The position numbers and the translations under genes are program-made. Positions 36,869 through 46,038 of a DNA stretch of 64,000 nt are shown here, one piece after another. Source of the DNA: Peribacillus simplex NBRC 15720 = DSM 1321 (lineage in GTDB: Bacteria > Bacillota > Bacilli > Bacillales > DSM-1321). The stretch spans positions 2,994,001-3,058,000 of the forward strand of contig NZ_CP017704.1 in the NCBI RefSeq assembly GCF_002243645.1, read 5' to 3'. Under the pieces are notes generated by a model. It ran no database searches, had not been told where the DNA came from, and worked only from the letters and a program-made list of their open reading frames with translations. How positions within the stretch are numbered: the first letter of the stretch is position 1; every line of letters begins with the position of its first letter.

Positions 36869-36897
36869 TTGATAATTATATGAATTAAACTTATAAT
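36869..36897 (+). promoter_or_regulatory. Sigma-A promoter of hom-thrC-thrB
   Basis: TTGATA at 36869-36874, 17-nt spacer and consensus TATAAT at 36892-36897, 61 bp before the hom start. No T-box or S-box leader is present in this short leader. Confidence 0.8.
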
Positions 36898-36957
36898 GTC
36901 TACTATACAAATACAAATGTTTTCTTCAGACAAACAGTTTTTAAGGGGGAACCAAAT

Positions 36958-38256
36958 ATGAAAGCCATCTCGATCGGTTTATTGGGGTTAGGTACAGTCG
37001 GATCAGGAGTCGTACAAATCATTGAAAGTCATCAGGACAAGCTCATGCATCAAGTGGGCTGTTCCATATCCATTAAGAAGATACTAGTCAAAGACACGAC
37101 GAAGGAGCGGCTTGTCGAGGTCGATAAAGGAATGTTAACTGACAATCCTGAGGATATCCTTTCGAATCCCGAGATTGATGTTGTAATAGAAGTGATGGGT
37201 GGAATCGAAGAAACACGTGGTTATCTGATAGAAGCGATAAAAAATAAAAAGCATATCGTTACGGCCAATAAAGACCTAATGGCTTTATATGGACCGGAAC
37301 TGCTGGAATTGGCCACCGAGAATCAATGTGATTTATTCTATGAAGCAAGTGTTGCAGGGGGAATTCCGATTTTACGCGGTCTTGTCGATGGACTATCTTC
37401 TGACCGCATCACGAAAATGATGGGAATCGTCAATGGAACGACAAACTTCATTTTAACGAAAATGAGCAAGGAAGGCAGAGCTTATGATGACGTATTGAAG
37501 GAAGCTCAGGAGCTGGGATTTGCTGAAGCCGATCCGACAGCCGATGTAGGCGGATTGGATGCGGCCCGTAAAATGGCGATCCTATCAACACTCGGGTTCT
37601 CAATGAACATTGGCTTGAATGATGTTGAGGTACAGGGCATTACCGAGATATCCGAAGAGGATTTGAGATATAGTAAGAAGCTTGGTTATACAATGAAATT
37701 GATCGGCGTCGCATCCAGGGCAGGGGATAGGGTCGAAGTAAGTGTCCAGCCTGCACTTCTTCCGGAAGCACATCCGTTAGCATCGGTAAATAATGAGTAT
37801 AATGCTGTATACGTTTATGGGGAAGCCGTAGGGGAAACGATGTTTTACGGACCGGGGGCTGGCAGTCTTCCTACTGCGACTGCAGTCGTTTCGGATATGG
37901 TGACGGTCATCAAAAATATGAGGCTGGGAGTAAATGGCCGCAGTGCCGTTTCACCTCAGTACCCGAAACAATTAAAGGATGGCACTGAGATTTTCGCTAA
38001 GTTCTTTATTCGATTACATGTTCAAGATGAAGTTGGCGTTTTAGCCAGAATCACGAATTTATTTGCCGAGCATGGGGTAGGATTCGATAAAATCCTTCAA
38101 TTGCCTCTGGATGAAAAGGAATCTTCCGAAATCGTATTAGTTACGCATACTGCGACAAAGGCTGCATTTGAGCAAATAATAAAGAAATTACATGATTACA
38201 ATATGGTAAGAGAAGTGAAAAGCACATACAGAGTTGAAGGAGAGGACATCAAATGA
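36958..38256 (+). CDS. hom: Homoserine dehydrogenase
   Basis: A 432-residue NAD(P)-dependent enzyme reducing aspartate semialdehyde to homoserine, the branch point to threonine and methionine. The N-terminal GLGTVGSGV nucleotide motif is near residue 10, and the catalytic-domain signature [11 protein letters not shown] to [16 protein letters not shown] lies near residues 158-200. A C-terminal ACT domain ([20 protein letters not shown]) suggests threonine feedback. Ribosome site AAGGGGG. It overlaps thrC by 4 bp (ATGA). Confidence 0.96.
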   Translation: MKAISIGLLGLGTVGSGVVQIIESHQDKLMHQVGCSISIKKILVKDTTKERLVEVDKGMLTDNPEDILSNPEIDVVIEVMGGIEETRGYLIEAIKNKKHIVTANKDLMALYGPELLELATENQCDLFYEASVAGGIPILRGLVDGLSSDRITKMMGIVNGTTNFILTKMSKEGRAYDDVLKEAQELGFAEADPTADVGGLDAARKMAILSTLGFSMNIGLNDVEVQGITEISEEDLRYSKKLGYTMKLIGVASRAGDRVEVSVQPALLPEAHPLASVNNEYNAVYVYGEAVGETMFYGPGAGSLPTATAVVSDMVTVIKNMRLGVNGRSAVSPQYPKQLKDGTEIFAKFFIRLHVQDEVGVLARITNLFAEHGVGFDKILQLPLDEKESSEIVLVTHTATKAAFEQIIKKLHDYNMVREVKSTYRVEGEDIK

Positions 38257-39314
38257 GCTGGCAAGGACTTATAAGCACGTATAAAGACTTTTTACCCGTT
38301 AATGAAAACACACCTGCATTAACCCTTTTGGAGGGTAATACACCTTTAATCAGACTGAATCGATTATCCGAAGAGTGGGGAATCGACTTACATGTAAAAT
38401 ATGAAGGCGCAAATCCAACTGGGTCGTTTAAAGACCGCGGAATGGTCATGGCCGTCGCCAAAGCGATAGAAGAGGGCAGCGACACGATCATCTGTGCTTC
38501 CACCGGGAATACATCAGCAGCTGCAGCCGCTTATGCGGCCCGTGCCAACCTGCGCTGTATCGTTGTCATCCCGGAAGGCAAAATAGCCATGGGCAAGCTT
38601 GCCCAAGCCGTTATGTATGGAGCGGAAATCATCTCAATCGAAGGGAACTTCGACCAGGCTTTAACAATCGTCCGTTCACTTAGTGAGAGCTCACCGATAA
38701 CTCTTGTGAATTCGGTCAACCCATACCGGATTGAAGGGCAGAAGACAGCGGCTTTCGAAATTTGTGATGCCCTCGGCTCCGCGCCGGATATTTTGGCGCT
38801 TCCAGTCGGGAATGCTGGTAATATAACTGCTTACTGGAAAGGGTTTAAAGAATATAACGAATCGAAACAAACGGGCCTTCCTGAAATGAGAGGGTTCGAA
38901 GCTGAAGGTGCGGCTGCAATTGTCCGGGATAGCATTATTGAAAATCCAGAAACGATTGCAACAGCCATCCGGATTGGAAATCCTGCAAGTTGGAACTTTG
39001 CTGTGGAAGCTGCAAATGAATCCAAAGGCAAAATTGATGAGGTGACAGACGAAGAAATTCTGGAAGCCTATCATTTCCTCGCTAAAAAAGAAGGGGTATT
39101 TGCAGAGCCGGCATCATGTGCTTCCATTGCAGGAATCTATAAACAATTAAAAAGCGGTGAAATCAAAAAAGGAAGTAAGATTGTTGCTGTATTGACTGGA
39201 AATGGATTGAAAGATCCGAATGTTGCAGTCGATACAAGCACGATTCAACCGACATTGCTGCCAATGGATGAAGAGGTCATTTTAGAACATCTGCAGGGTG
39301 TGAAACAGGCATGA
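38253..39314 (+). CDS. thrC: Threonine synthase
   Basis: A 353-residue PLP enzyme converting O-phosphohomoserine to threonine. The PLP lysine is in [13 protein letters not shown] near residue 58, with [18 protein letters not shown] near 85 and the phosphate-binding [13 protein letters not shown] near 185. The start overlaps the hom stop (ATGA) and the end overlaps thrB (ATGA), so the three genes are translationally coupled. Confidence 0.96.
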   Translation: MSWQGLISTYKDFLPVNENTPALTLLEGNTPLIRLNRLSEEWGIDLHVKYEGANPTGSFKDRGMVMAVAKAIEEGSDTIICASTGNTSAAAAAYAARANLRCIVVIPEGKIAMGKLAQAVMYGAEIISIEGNFDQALTIVRSLSESSPITLVNSVNPYRIEGQKTAAFEICDALGSAPDILALPVGNAGNITAYWKGFKEYNESKQTGLPEMRGFEAEGAAAIVRDSIIENPETIATAIRIGNPASWNFAVEAANESKGKIDEVTDEEILEAYHFLAKKEGVFAEPASCASIAGIYKQLKSGEIKKGSKIVAVLTGNGLKDPNVAVDTSTIQPTLLPMDEEVILEHLQGVKQA

Positions 39315-40255
39315 GTGCGGAATCAGAGATGTTCTTGATCCGTGTACCAGCAAGTACGGCCAACTTAGGACCAGGATTCGATTCCATCGGCTTGGCGCTA
39401 GGACTTTACTTGGAAATACACGGATCTTCATCAGATCATTGGGAAGTCGTTCCACTTTCAGAGGAAATGTCTGTTTTTCCAAGGGATGATCGTAATTATA
39501 TCGTCCAAATTGCCAAGGAAACGGCGGCTTCCTATGGAAAGGAACTTTCCCCATGCCGGCTTTTCGTCTCTAGCGAAATTCCACTGGCGCGGGGTCTTGG
39601 AAGCAGTGCCTCTGCCATTGTGGCGGGGATTGAATTGGCGAACATCGTTGGTGAACTTCATTTATCCGATGAGGAGAAGAATAGGCATGCGTCCCTCTTT
39701 GAAGGGCATCCGGATAATGCGGGGGCATCTGTGTATGGTGGATTGGTTGTGGGCCTTCATACGGATGAAAGAACGGATGTCGTGTCGTTTCCGATCGAGG
39801 GAGTTAAGGTGATTGCTGTCATTCCCGATTTTGAATTGCTTACGGAGGATTCAAGAAATGTCCTTCCGAATTCGCTTTCCTATAAAGATGCTATAAGCGG
39901 AAGTGCAGCCGCAAATGTTTTGCTGGCAGGAGTTCTATCTAAAGATTGGAAGCTTGTTGGTGAAATGATGCAAAGTGATCGTTTCCATCAACCATATAGA
40001 GCGGAGTTGGTCCCTCATTTAGCGCTTATTGAAGAAGTTGTCCTCAATGAAGGTGGATTTGGTGCAGCCCTAAGCGGAGCAGGTCCAACTGTTTTATGCT
40101 TGGCATCCGCAGAAGTAAGCGAAAGTTTGCTCACTGGATTGAAGGGGAAATTTCCGGAATATCTTGTGAAAGAATTGGAAATAGATAATGATGGCAGTTA
40201 TACGGCAATCCTTTCAGAACAGGAAAAAAAGGAATTGAAATTTTTGAAATCGTGA
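39311..40255 (+). CDS. thrB: Homoserine kinase
   Basis: A 314-residue GHMP kinase phosphorylating homoserine. Family motifs: [15 protein letters not shown] near residue 11, the ATP loop [16 protein letters not shown] near 90 and a C-terminal [15 protein letters not shown]. Last gene of hom-thrC-thrB, coupled to thrC by a 4-bp overlap, and followed by a long branched terminator. Confidence 0.96.
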   Translation: MSAESEMFLIRVPASTANLGPGFDSIGLALGLYLEIHGSSSDHWEVVPLSEEMSVFPRDDRNYIVQIAKETAASYGKELSPCRLFVSSEIPLARGLGSSASAIVAGIELANIVGELHLSDEEKNRHASLFEGHPDNAGASVYGGLVVGLHTDERTDVVSFPIEGVKVIAVIPDFELLTEDSRNVLPNSLSYKDAISGSAAANVLLAGVLSKDWKLVGEMMQSDRFHQPYRAELVPHLALIEEVVLNEGGFGAALSGAGPTVLCLASAEVSESLLTGLKGKFPEYLVKELEIDNDGSYTAILSEQEKKELKFLKS

Positions 40256-40283
40256 GCCGTGCTTCATTTACTGTCCATATAAA

Positions 40284-40350
40284 AAAGCTGACTCGCGTCA
40301 AGCCGTATCAATTCATTTGATAGGGCAAAAGCCGAGTCAGCTTTATTTTT
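40284..40350 (+). terminator. Long branched terminator after thrB
   Basis: AAAGCTGACTCG (40284-40295) pairs perfectly with CGAGTCAGCTTT (40333-40344) across a 37-nt loop that contains its own TATCAA/TTGATA hairpin; a T-rich tail follows. The inner hairpin is unusual for a simple terminator. Confidence 0.75.
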
Positions 40351-40449
40351 ATTACAGACCAGGAAAAGTTCCGGACTGTATGAAAAAAGTTGAACGTGTA
40401 TAGATGAAGTGATCCTTCATCCATACGCTGCATGTTATTTAAAGGGCTA

Positions 40450-40686
40450 TTAGAAGACTTGTTCCACTTCCACTACACCAGGAACTTCTTCAAGAAGGGC
40501 ACGCTCAATCCCAGCTTTTAACGTAATGGTCGAACTAGGACAGCTTCCGCAGGCTCCTAGTAATCGTAATTTTACAATTCCATCTTCTACGTCAACTAGT
40601 TCACAGTCACCGCCATCGCGAAGAAGAAACGGACGAAGCTTATCTAGGACTTCTTGAACTTGAACTTCCATTGTTTGTTCAGACAT
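40450..40686 (-). CDS. yutI: NifU-like Fe-S carrier (YutI, Nfu type)
   Basis: A 78-residue Nfu-domain protein with the cluster-binding CxxC in [16 protein letters not shown] near residue 45 and the conserved [19 protein letters not shown] segment. Nfu proteins take a 4Fe-4S cluster from the Suf scaffold and deliver it to targets such as aconitase or lipoyl synthase. A single-domain form is standard in Bacillus. It is divergent from yuzD. Confidence 0.93.
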   Translation of the reverse strand: MSEQTMEVQVQEVLDKLRPFLLRDGGDCELVDVEDGIVKLRLLGACGSCPSSTITLKAGIERALLEEVPGVVEVEQVF

Positions 40687-40853
40687 TGCAATCGACTCCT
40701 TTCCTAATCATATTATAAAGCGAAGGTAGTAAAAAATCCAACTGTAACTTTGCGGAAATATAATCTATATTATTCTGGTATGATGGAAACAGGTGAAGTT
40801 TTTTAAACATTATTCAAAATGAAGCAAATATACTAAAATGAAGGAGGAAGAGT

Positions 40854-41183
40854 ATGGTAATGAAAGAAATTGAGATAGAAGTGTATGGAGCGGAGCAAAT
40901 TTGCGCGAGTTGTGTGAATCTCCCCTCTTCGAAAGATACCTGTGAGTGGCTTGAAGCCGCTTTAACGAGAAAGTTTCCTGAGCAGAAATTCAAAATATCG
41001 TACATAGATATGTATAATCCCCCAGAAACGCTGAAGCAAAAGAACTTTGCTGCGAAGATGATCGAAGAAGATTTATTTTATCCACTGGTCCTCATCGAAG
41101 GTGAAATCATTGCAGAAGGAAATGTGCGTCTCAAAAAAGTGGTGGAAACGATGGAAAAATACGGATATACGATGCGAGTGTGA
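40854..41183 (+). CDS. yuzD: Thioredoxin-fold DUF1462 protein (YuzD-like)
   Basis: A 109-residue small protein of the YuzD/DUF1462 family with a CASC motif in EQICASCVNLPSSKDTCEWL near residue 17 and a further cysteine 11 positions after the CxxC. The fold is thioredoxin-like with a IDMYNPPE strand-loop. Role unknown; linked in gene order to yutI and yutJ. AAGGAGGAAG precedes the ATG. Confidence 0.85.
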   Translation: MVMKEIEIEVYGAEQICASCVNLPSSKDTCEWLEAALTRKFPEQKFKISYIDMYNPPETLKQKNFAAKMIEEDLFYPLVLIEGEIIAEGNVRLKKVVETMEKYGYTMRV

Positions 41184-41205
41184 TATATAATAGAAGAAAT
41201 AAGAA

Positions 41206-41250
41206 AAACTGACCCATGAATGAGCTGCATGCAGCTCATTGGGCCAGTTT
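41206..41250 (+). terminator. Bidirectional terminator between yuzD and yutJ
   Basis: A 22-bp perfect palindrome (41219-41240, centred on GCATGC) flanked by further pairing bases (AACTG / CAGTT). It can serve both convergent genes. Confidence 0.75.
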
Positions 41251-41273
41251 ATGAAATGTAGCATGGATGAGAA

Positions 41274-42341
41274 TCAACCGTTATGGTATTTATACATCCA
41301 GAGAATGCCTGATTTCATCAGGCGTGCCACTCTACCGGTGATTGGGCGATTTGCAACAAGACCAAAACCTTGTTTTTTCCCAAGAGAACCTAATGTTCCT
41401 TTTAATTTCATTGTAGGGAAGCTTTCCGGAAGTGGTTCATTTGCCCATTTCTTCACAAGAACTTGGACGATTTGCTCAGCTTGGGACTCCGCTAATTGAG
41501 CACTAGGTGCATGAGGCAGGCTCGCACAGTCGCCGACCACAAAGATGCTGTCATCATTAGGAAGGAAATGCTGAGGAGTCAGAACAGCTCTTCCTTGACG
41601 GTCTTTTTCAATATTCATATCGCGGATGATCTTACTTGGCTGAATTCCAGCTGTCCAAACGATGACGTCGCTTTGAACGGCTTCGTCGCCATTATAAAGA
41701 AGGTTTGGTTCAACTTTCGTTATATTTGAATGATGGACGATTTCGATTGTATGTTTATCGAACCATGATTCAACAAAGGTACTTAATCTTTCTGGGAAAG
41801 CAGATAGAATATGCGGGCCACGGTCGAATAGCTTAACGTTTAAATCTGAACGGCTTTCAATCAATTCACTTGCAAGCTCAACACCACTCAGTCCGCCACC
41901 AACGATAGAAACGGTTGCACCGGCACCTAAATTATTCAAAGCTGAATATGTCCGGCGTGATTTATCGATAGTTTGAATACTGTAAGTGTGTGTGTCTGCA
42001 CCAGGAATATCGTGGTATTTATCTTCGCAGCCAAGGCCAATGACTAAATCATCATAAACGACAGGATCTTGATTTTCTATAATGACTTGTTTATTTTCCA
42101 TATCGATGGAAAGTACTTCTCCGTATACGTTCTTCAAGCGAGGGTGTTCAGGAAATGCAACACGGATGTGCTGATCTGGAATGGTACCTGCTGCTAAAGC
42201 ATAATATTCCGTTTTTAAGCAGTGATAAGGATTACGGTCGATAAGCGTGATGCTCACATTTTCAGGAAGCTGATTAGGCAGCAATCTTTGCAACATGCGC
42301 ATACCACCATACCCGCCACCAAGTATGACTAGATTCTTCAT
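41274..42341 (-). CDS. yutJ: Type II NADH dehydrogenase-like protein (YutJ)
   Basis: A 355-residue two-dinucleotide-binding flavoprotein related to non-proton-pumping NADH:quinone oxidoreductases. FAD site LVILGGGYGGMRML at the N-terminus, NAD site ATVSIVGGGLSGVELASELI near residue 145, and IFVVGDCASLPHAPSAQLAESQ near 265. It is shorter than classical NDH-2 at the C-terminus, where the membrane-binding helix lies, so membrane attachment is uncertain. Its paralogue YumB is encoded at 46.3 kb. Confidence 0.88.
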   Translation of the reverse strand: MKNLVILGGGYGGMRMLQRLLPNQLPENVSITLIDRNPYHCLKTEYYALAAGTIPDQHIRVAFPEHPRLKNVYGEVLSIDMENKQVIIENQDPVVYDDLVIGLGCEDKYHDIPGADTHTYSIQTIDKSRRTYSALNNLGAGATVSIVGGGLSGVELASELIESRSDLNVKLFDRGPHILSAFPERLSTFVESWFDKHTIEIVHHSNITKVEPNLLYNGDEAVQSDVIVWTAGIQPSKIIRDMNIEKDRQGRAVLTPQHFLPNDDSIFVVGDCASLPHAPSAQLAESQAEQIVQVLVKKWANEPLPESFPTMKLKGTLGSLGKKQGFGLVANRPITGRVARLMKSGILWMYKYHNG

Positions 42342-42573
42342 ATGATTTTTCCCCTTTATTTGATCTCTTGAAAAAATTTGACTAGCATTTAACTATAGGA
42401 TTCCCCCAAATGGTCCCCTTTAAAGTTTAATTAAATATATATACCCCAATTAGTAGTAAGAATAAAAAATTAGATCATTTTCTTTCTTTTACGTACCCCG
42501 ACAAAAGTATAACGAATATAAAAGGAAATCACAACCGATATCTTGAAATCGGCTGATTTTTTATGCGTAAATA

Positions 42574-42602
42574 TTGACTGCAAATGGGAAAAGTAATAAG
42601 AT
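42574..42602 (+). promoter_or_regulatory. Sigma-A-like promoter of yuzB
   Basis: TTGACT at 42574-42579, 17-nt spacer and TAAGAT at 42597-42602, just before the yuzB ribosome site. A weak hairpin with T-run (42535-42562) lies upstream. Confidence 0.55.
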
Positions 42603-42630
42603 GGTTTGTTAGTAACTGTGAGGTGAAACG

Positions 42631-42867
42631 ATGTACCCGATTATTGAATTTTGTGTAAGCAATCTGGCCAGCGGCGCTCAGGAGGCTCTGGAAAGATTGG
42701 AGCGGGATCCGAATTTAGATATCATAGAATATGGTTGTCTGGGATATTGCGGTAGATGCTCCAGTAACTTATATGCGCTTGTGAATGGTGAAGTGGTTTT
42801 CGGTGACACTACGGATGAATTGGTAGATAAAATATATAAGTACATTGATGAATTTGAAATGTTTTAA
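42631..42867 (+). CDS. yuzB: DUF1450 protein (YuzB-like)
   Basis: A 78-residue protein of the YuzB/DUF1450 family with a conserved cysteine near the start (EFCVSNL) and an [20 protein letters not shown] block near residue 32 holding three cysteines in CxxxCxxC spacing. This pattern suggests a metal or Fe-S site and a thioredoxin-like ferredoxin fold, but no function is established. It ends in a strong terminator. Confidence 0.83.
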   Translation: MYPIIEFCVSNLASGAQEALERLERDPNLDIIEYGCLGYCGRCSSNLYALVNGEVVFGDTTDELVDKIYKYIDEFEMF

Positions 42868-42882
42868 TCATCAACGGGGAAT

Positions 42883-42916
42883 AAAAAGGCTGTTCCTGAA
42901 AGGAACAGCCTTTTTT
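42883..42916 (+). terminator. Terminator after yuzB
   Basis: Perfect 14-bp stem AAAAAGGCTGTTCC (42883-42896) / complement (42902-42915), loop TGAAA and T-run. Confidence 0.9.
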
Positions 42917-42920
42917 ATTA

Positions 42921-43465
42921 TCAGTGCAGCAACATTGGGTGGGATGTTTCATGTTTCTGCTTGAGTTCCTGAAAGCGGTCCCTGGCCATCTGGATGATTG
43001 AGGCTTCCCGGGCATTTTTTTGTTTTTCGAACACTAATGAAAAATACTTGATGGCTGCCTTTTCATTTCCTATCCTTCTTGAGATGTCGCCAGCGAGATA
43101 AAGGATTTTGGTTTCGGATACCTGGGTTCCGCTGAATTCCCCTGTTGAATAGGATGCTTCATATTCCTTTAGGGCGAACTTCAAAAATCTTTCTTCTTGT
43201 TCCTTGGTTTGGTTGATCCTATATAACCAGGCTATCCGTAAACAGATTCCAGCAAGGATAATATGTTTTTCCTTTTTTAAGCTCCGCAATAACTCGCCAG
43301 CATGTATGTATTGATTGCGTCTTTAATGGATCTCTCCTTGCTAAAATGATGGGGAATCGACTGGGAGCTGACTTTTTCCATAATGATTTCCATCGTAGTA
43401 GGGGGGAAGTACCGGGAGGAATCCCCGGAATAAGAAAAGCCGCAGTGAGGGCAAACAATTATAAA
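42921..43465 (-). pseudogene. DUF2225 protein, 5'-truncated and frameshifted
   Basis: Two minus-strand frames together encode the C-terminal two thirds of a DUF2225 protein. Upstream piece: VCPHCGFSYSGDSSRYFPP ... NTYMLASYCGA then a stop; downstream piece in the -1 frame from LKKEKHIILAGICLRIAWLY to the end at 42921. The junction GCTTAAAAAAGG (43282-43271) is explained by loss of one T before the A-run. The frame closes with TAG at 43466-43468, so the N-terminal zinc-like CxxC part is gone and the yutM promoter lies there instead. No start or ribosome site remains. Confidence 0.8.
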
Positions 43466-43520
43466 CTAATTTTTTTTGGTAAAATAGGTACGGGAATATG
43501 AATTTTTTCAAGCTGGAAAA

Positions 43521-43550
43521 TTGAGCGCGGGATTTTCTTTGGTATATACT
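43521..43550 (+). promoter_or_regulatory. Sigma-A-like promoter of yutM
   Basis: TTGAGC at 43521-43526, 18-nt spacer, TATACT at 43545-43550; start codon at 43601. Confidence 0.55.
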
Positions 43551-43600
43551 ATAAAGAGAAATAGTTCTATCTCACATATCAGAAGAGGGAGGGATTTATT

Positions 43601-43963
43601 GTGAGTGATGTTGTTCAAATAACGGAAGCTGCCGCTTTTCAGATAAAAGAAATGATGAAACAAAATGGTGAAGAGGGTTCCTTTTTAAGAGTGGCCGTTA
43701 AAGGCGGAGGCTGCAGTGGATTATCCTACGGAATGGGTTTTGAACAAGAACCCGGAGAAAAAGATAGCCAGCTGGAACAGTTTGAAATTAAGATCCTTGT
43801 TGATGGCGAGGATGCGGATATATTGAATGGAACGGTAATTGATTATAAACAAACGATGATGGGTGGAGGCTTTACGATCGAAAACCCAAATGCTATCGCT
43901 TCATGCGGTTGCGGGTCTTCCTTCAAAACGGCAAAAAACGCCGGTACACCGGAGAACTGCTAA
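43601..43963 (+). CDS. yutM: A-type Fe-S carrier (YutM, HesB/IscA/ErpA family)
   Basis: A 120-residue A-type carrier with the three conserved cysteines: GGGCSGLSYGMGF near residue 37 and ASCGCGSSF near 105. These proteins accept clusters from the Suf scaffold and pass them to apo-enzymes. It starts with GTG after AGGGAGGG and has its own promoter and terminator. Clusters with Nfu (40.5 kb) and, farther away, sufCDSUB. Confidence 0.95.
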   Translation: MSDVVQITEAAAFQIKEMMKQNGEEGSFLRVAVKGGGCSGLSYGMGFEQEPGEKDSQLEQFEIKILVDGEDADILNGTVIDYKQTMMGGGFTIENPNAIASCGCGSSFKTAKNAGTPENC

Positions 43964-43981
43964 GAAACTCTAATACTTTAG

Positions 43982-44018
43982 AAAAGGGGGGCTCACTTTA
44001 ACAAGTGCCCCCCTTTTT
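43982..44018 (+). terminator. Terminator after yutM
   Basis: A GC-rich hairpin: AAAAGGGGGGC and CACTT on one side, AAGTG and CCCCCCTTTTT on the other, with a small loop and T-run. Confidence 0.9.
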
Positions 44019-44035
44019 CATGCTTATGTGCTGCC

Positions 44036-44677
44036 TTAAATATTGTTCAGGGCCTCCTTGATTGGGAGGTTGCCGCTGAAAATCTCGAATGTTTTATTGA
44101 ATGTTATATCCTCTGTGACTGATTGGGCAAGAACGGCGGCGACATCTGCTCTTGGAATGGACTTGTTAGTATGATCCACTTTCTCATCCGCAAAGATTTT
44201 TCCGATGGCTTGTTCATTTGTCAAAGCAACCGGCCGGACAATCGTGTATGTCAGCCCGCTTGCTTTTAAATGTTCATCGGCATCATGCTTTGCTTCGAGA
44301 TAATGGCGCATTCCTGCTTGGGCTTGTTCCGAATTATCAGTACCGACAGAGCTTAACATGACAAAACGTTCGATCCCCTTCTTCTTGGCGGCATCAATCA
44401 GCTTAATGGCTCCATTCTTATCCACAGCTGTTGTTTTATCCGGCCCTGTTTTTGGCCCAGATCCGGCGGCAAAAATGATGGCTTCCATGTTATCCACTGC
44501 TTTATCCACATTTCCCTCTAAATCCGCAAGAATTGGATGCCCGCCGAGTTCTTTTATCGTTTGAGCCTGTTCCTCTTTCCTGATCATTCCGTATACATTC
44601 ATTTGCGGATTTTTTGATAATTCCCCAATGATCTGCTTTCCGGTCGTTCCATTGGCTCCTGCAATTAAAATATTCAT
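44036..44677 (-). CDS. NAD(P)-binding atypical short-chain dehydrogenase (YhfK-like)
   Basis: A 213-residue Rossmann-fold protein of the atypical SDR class: ILIAGANGTTGKQI dinucleotide motif at the N-terminus, IIFAAGSGPKTGPDKT near residue 74, RFVMLSSVGTD near 105 and YTIVRPVALT near 145. The usual YxxxK is replaced by a HYLEAKHDAD region. Likely an NAD(P)H-binding reductase or sensor of unknown substrate. ATG 44677 matches the family N-terminus; ATG 44698 behind AGGAGAAG would add seven residues. Confidence 0.8.
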   Translation of the reverse strand: MNILIAGANGTTGKQIIGELSKNPQMNVYGMIRKEEQAQTIKELGGHPILADLEGNVDKAVDNMEAIIFAAGSGPKTGPDKTTAVDKNGAIKLIDAAKKKGIERFVMLSSVGTDNSEQAQAGMRHYLEAKHDADEHLKASGLTYTIVRPVALTNEQAIGKIFADEKVDHTNKSIPRADVAAVLAQSVTEDITFNKTFEIFSGNLPIKEALNNI

Positions 44678-44741
44678 ATAGGTGCATTCCCCTTTCATGG
44701 CTTCTCCTACTCTTTACCCTTAGAATGGCAGGGGTAAGCAC

Positions 44742-44774
44742 TGTGGATAACTTATGTGAAAAAAGTTATCCACA
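44742..44774. promoter_or_regulatory. Inverted pair of perfect DnaA boxes
   Basis: TGTGGATAA at 44742-44750 and TTATCCACA at 44766-44774 are both exact matches to the bacterial DnaA-box consensus, in opposite orientations and 15 nt apart, extended by CTT/AAG to a 12-bp inverted repeat. They lie in a 150-bp gap between yumC and the SDR gene. Confidence 0.7.
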
Positions 44775-44793
44775 ACATTGAATTGGGGACAAC

Positions 44794-44823
44794 AAAAAAA
44801 CCGGCTATGAAAGCCGGTTTTTT
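44794..44823 (-). terminator. Terminator after yumC
   Basis: GCCGG arms (44801-44805, 44813-44817) with A-runs and T-runs on both sides, usable on either strand; positioned 9 bp after the yumC stop. Confidence 0.85.
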
Positions 44824-44831
44824 GCGTCATT

Positions 44832-45824
44832 TTAAAACATGGAAGAACTGTGCATCGGCTGAACTTTTGCTTTTGGGTCAATATATTGTTTGGCGTGATT
44901 GACGGCAGTGGGTGCCTCACCAAAACCACTTGCAATTAATTTTACTTTGCCATCATATGTTGCAATATCACCTGCTGCATAAATTCCTGGGATATTCGTT
45001 TCCATTCTGGAATTCACCAAAATACTGTTCTTCTGGATATCAAGTCCCCATTCCTTAATGGGACCAAGAGAAGAAACGAAGCCGTAATTGACGATGACTG
45101 CATCTACCTCCATCGTCTCTGTATCTTCACCATTTGTATCCTTGATGACAATTGTATGGATCCGTCCGTCTGTACCAATCAACTCTGAAGGTATGTAAGG
45201 AGTCTTTATTTCAACTTTTGAATTTTTAAGTGTTTCTACACTATGTTCGTGGGCACGGAATTTATCTCTTCTATGAATGATGCTTACTTTCTCGGCGATC
45301 GGCTCTAGCATTAGGGCCCAGTCCACTGCTGAATCCCCACCTCCGAAGACCACCACTTTTTTGCCTGCAAAATGATTGAGGTCGTCGATGAAATAGTGAA
45401 GGTTGCCGCTTTCATATTTTTTTGCATCTTCAATTTCGATGCGGCGGGGTTGGAAAGCCCCATTTCCAGCTGTGATGATAATCGTTTTGGAGTAATGGAT
45501 TTCTTTATCAGTCGTTAACTTGAAAACTCCATCGGCTTGCTTTTCCACCTCTTGAACGGCTTGCTCCAGGACAACATCCTGTTCGAACTTTGCCATTTGT
45601 TCTTTCAAATTATTCACTAGCTCCTGAGCGCGCACTTTGGGGAAACCAGCAATATCATAGATATATTTCTCAGGATAAAGGGCCGACAATTGTCCGCCTA
45701 ATTGTGGTAGGCTCTCGATGATTTTTACGGATGCCTGTCTCATTCCCCCATAAAATGCAGTGAATAATCCAACTGGGCCTCCGCCAATGATGGTAATATC
45801 ATAAACTTTTTCATTAACTTCCAA
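44832..45824 (-). CDS. yumC: Ferredoxin/flavodoxin-NADP+ reductase, thioredoxin reductase-like (YumC)
   Basis: A 330-residue FAD/NADPH flavoprotein of the YumC family: FAD motif [16 protein letters not shown] near residue 12, NADPH motif [15 protein letters not shown] near 158 and [20 protein letters not shown] near 280. It lacks the CxxC of thioredoxin reductases, which distinguishes this ferredoxin reductase class. The C-terminal extension ending PMHSSSMF is typical. It supplies electrons to ferredoxin or flavodoxin. Confidence 0.95.
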   Translation of the reverse strand: MEVNEKVYDITIIGGGPVGLFTAFYGGMRQASVKIIESLPQLGGQLSALYPEKYIYDIAGFPKVRAQELVNNLKEQMAKFEQDVVLEQAVQEVEKQADGVFKLTTDKEIHYSKTIIITAGNGAFQPRRIEIEDAKKYESGNLHYFIDDLNHFAGKKVVVFGGGDSAVDWALMLEPIAEKVSIIHRRDKFRAHEHSVETLKNSKVEIKTPYIPSELIGTDGRIHTIVIKDTNGEDTETMEVDAVIVNYGFVSSLGPIKEWGLDIQKNSILVNSRMETNIPGIYAAGDIATYDGKVKLIASGFGEAPTAVNHAKQYIDPKAKVQPMHSSSMF

Positions 45825-46038
45825 CGTTATCCCTCCGATATAGGTTTGCTGAAATTTATTCTCTTATTTTAACATAGATGATCTTTTAAAAAACGGATAA
45901 AGTTAGAAAAGTGAGAAAGTTTTGACTATATATAGGCGGTTCCATGATGAATGTTCTTTATCCTCTTTCATAATTGGGTAAAATTACTCTTTACCAATGT
46001 TAATCATATCGTATAAATATGGTTCGAAACTGGGTGAA

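Noticed and set aside
43271..43290. Programmed -1 frameshift in the DUF2225 gene on AAAAAAG
   Set aside because: In the upstream frame the stop codon comes before the slippery run, and the N-terminus of the protein is missing anyway, so a pseudogene is simpler.
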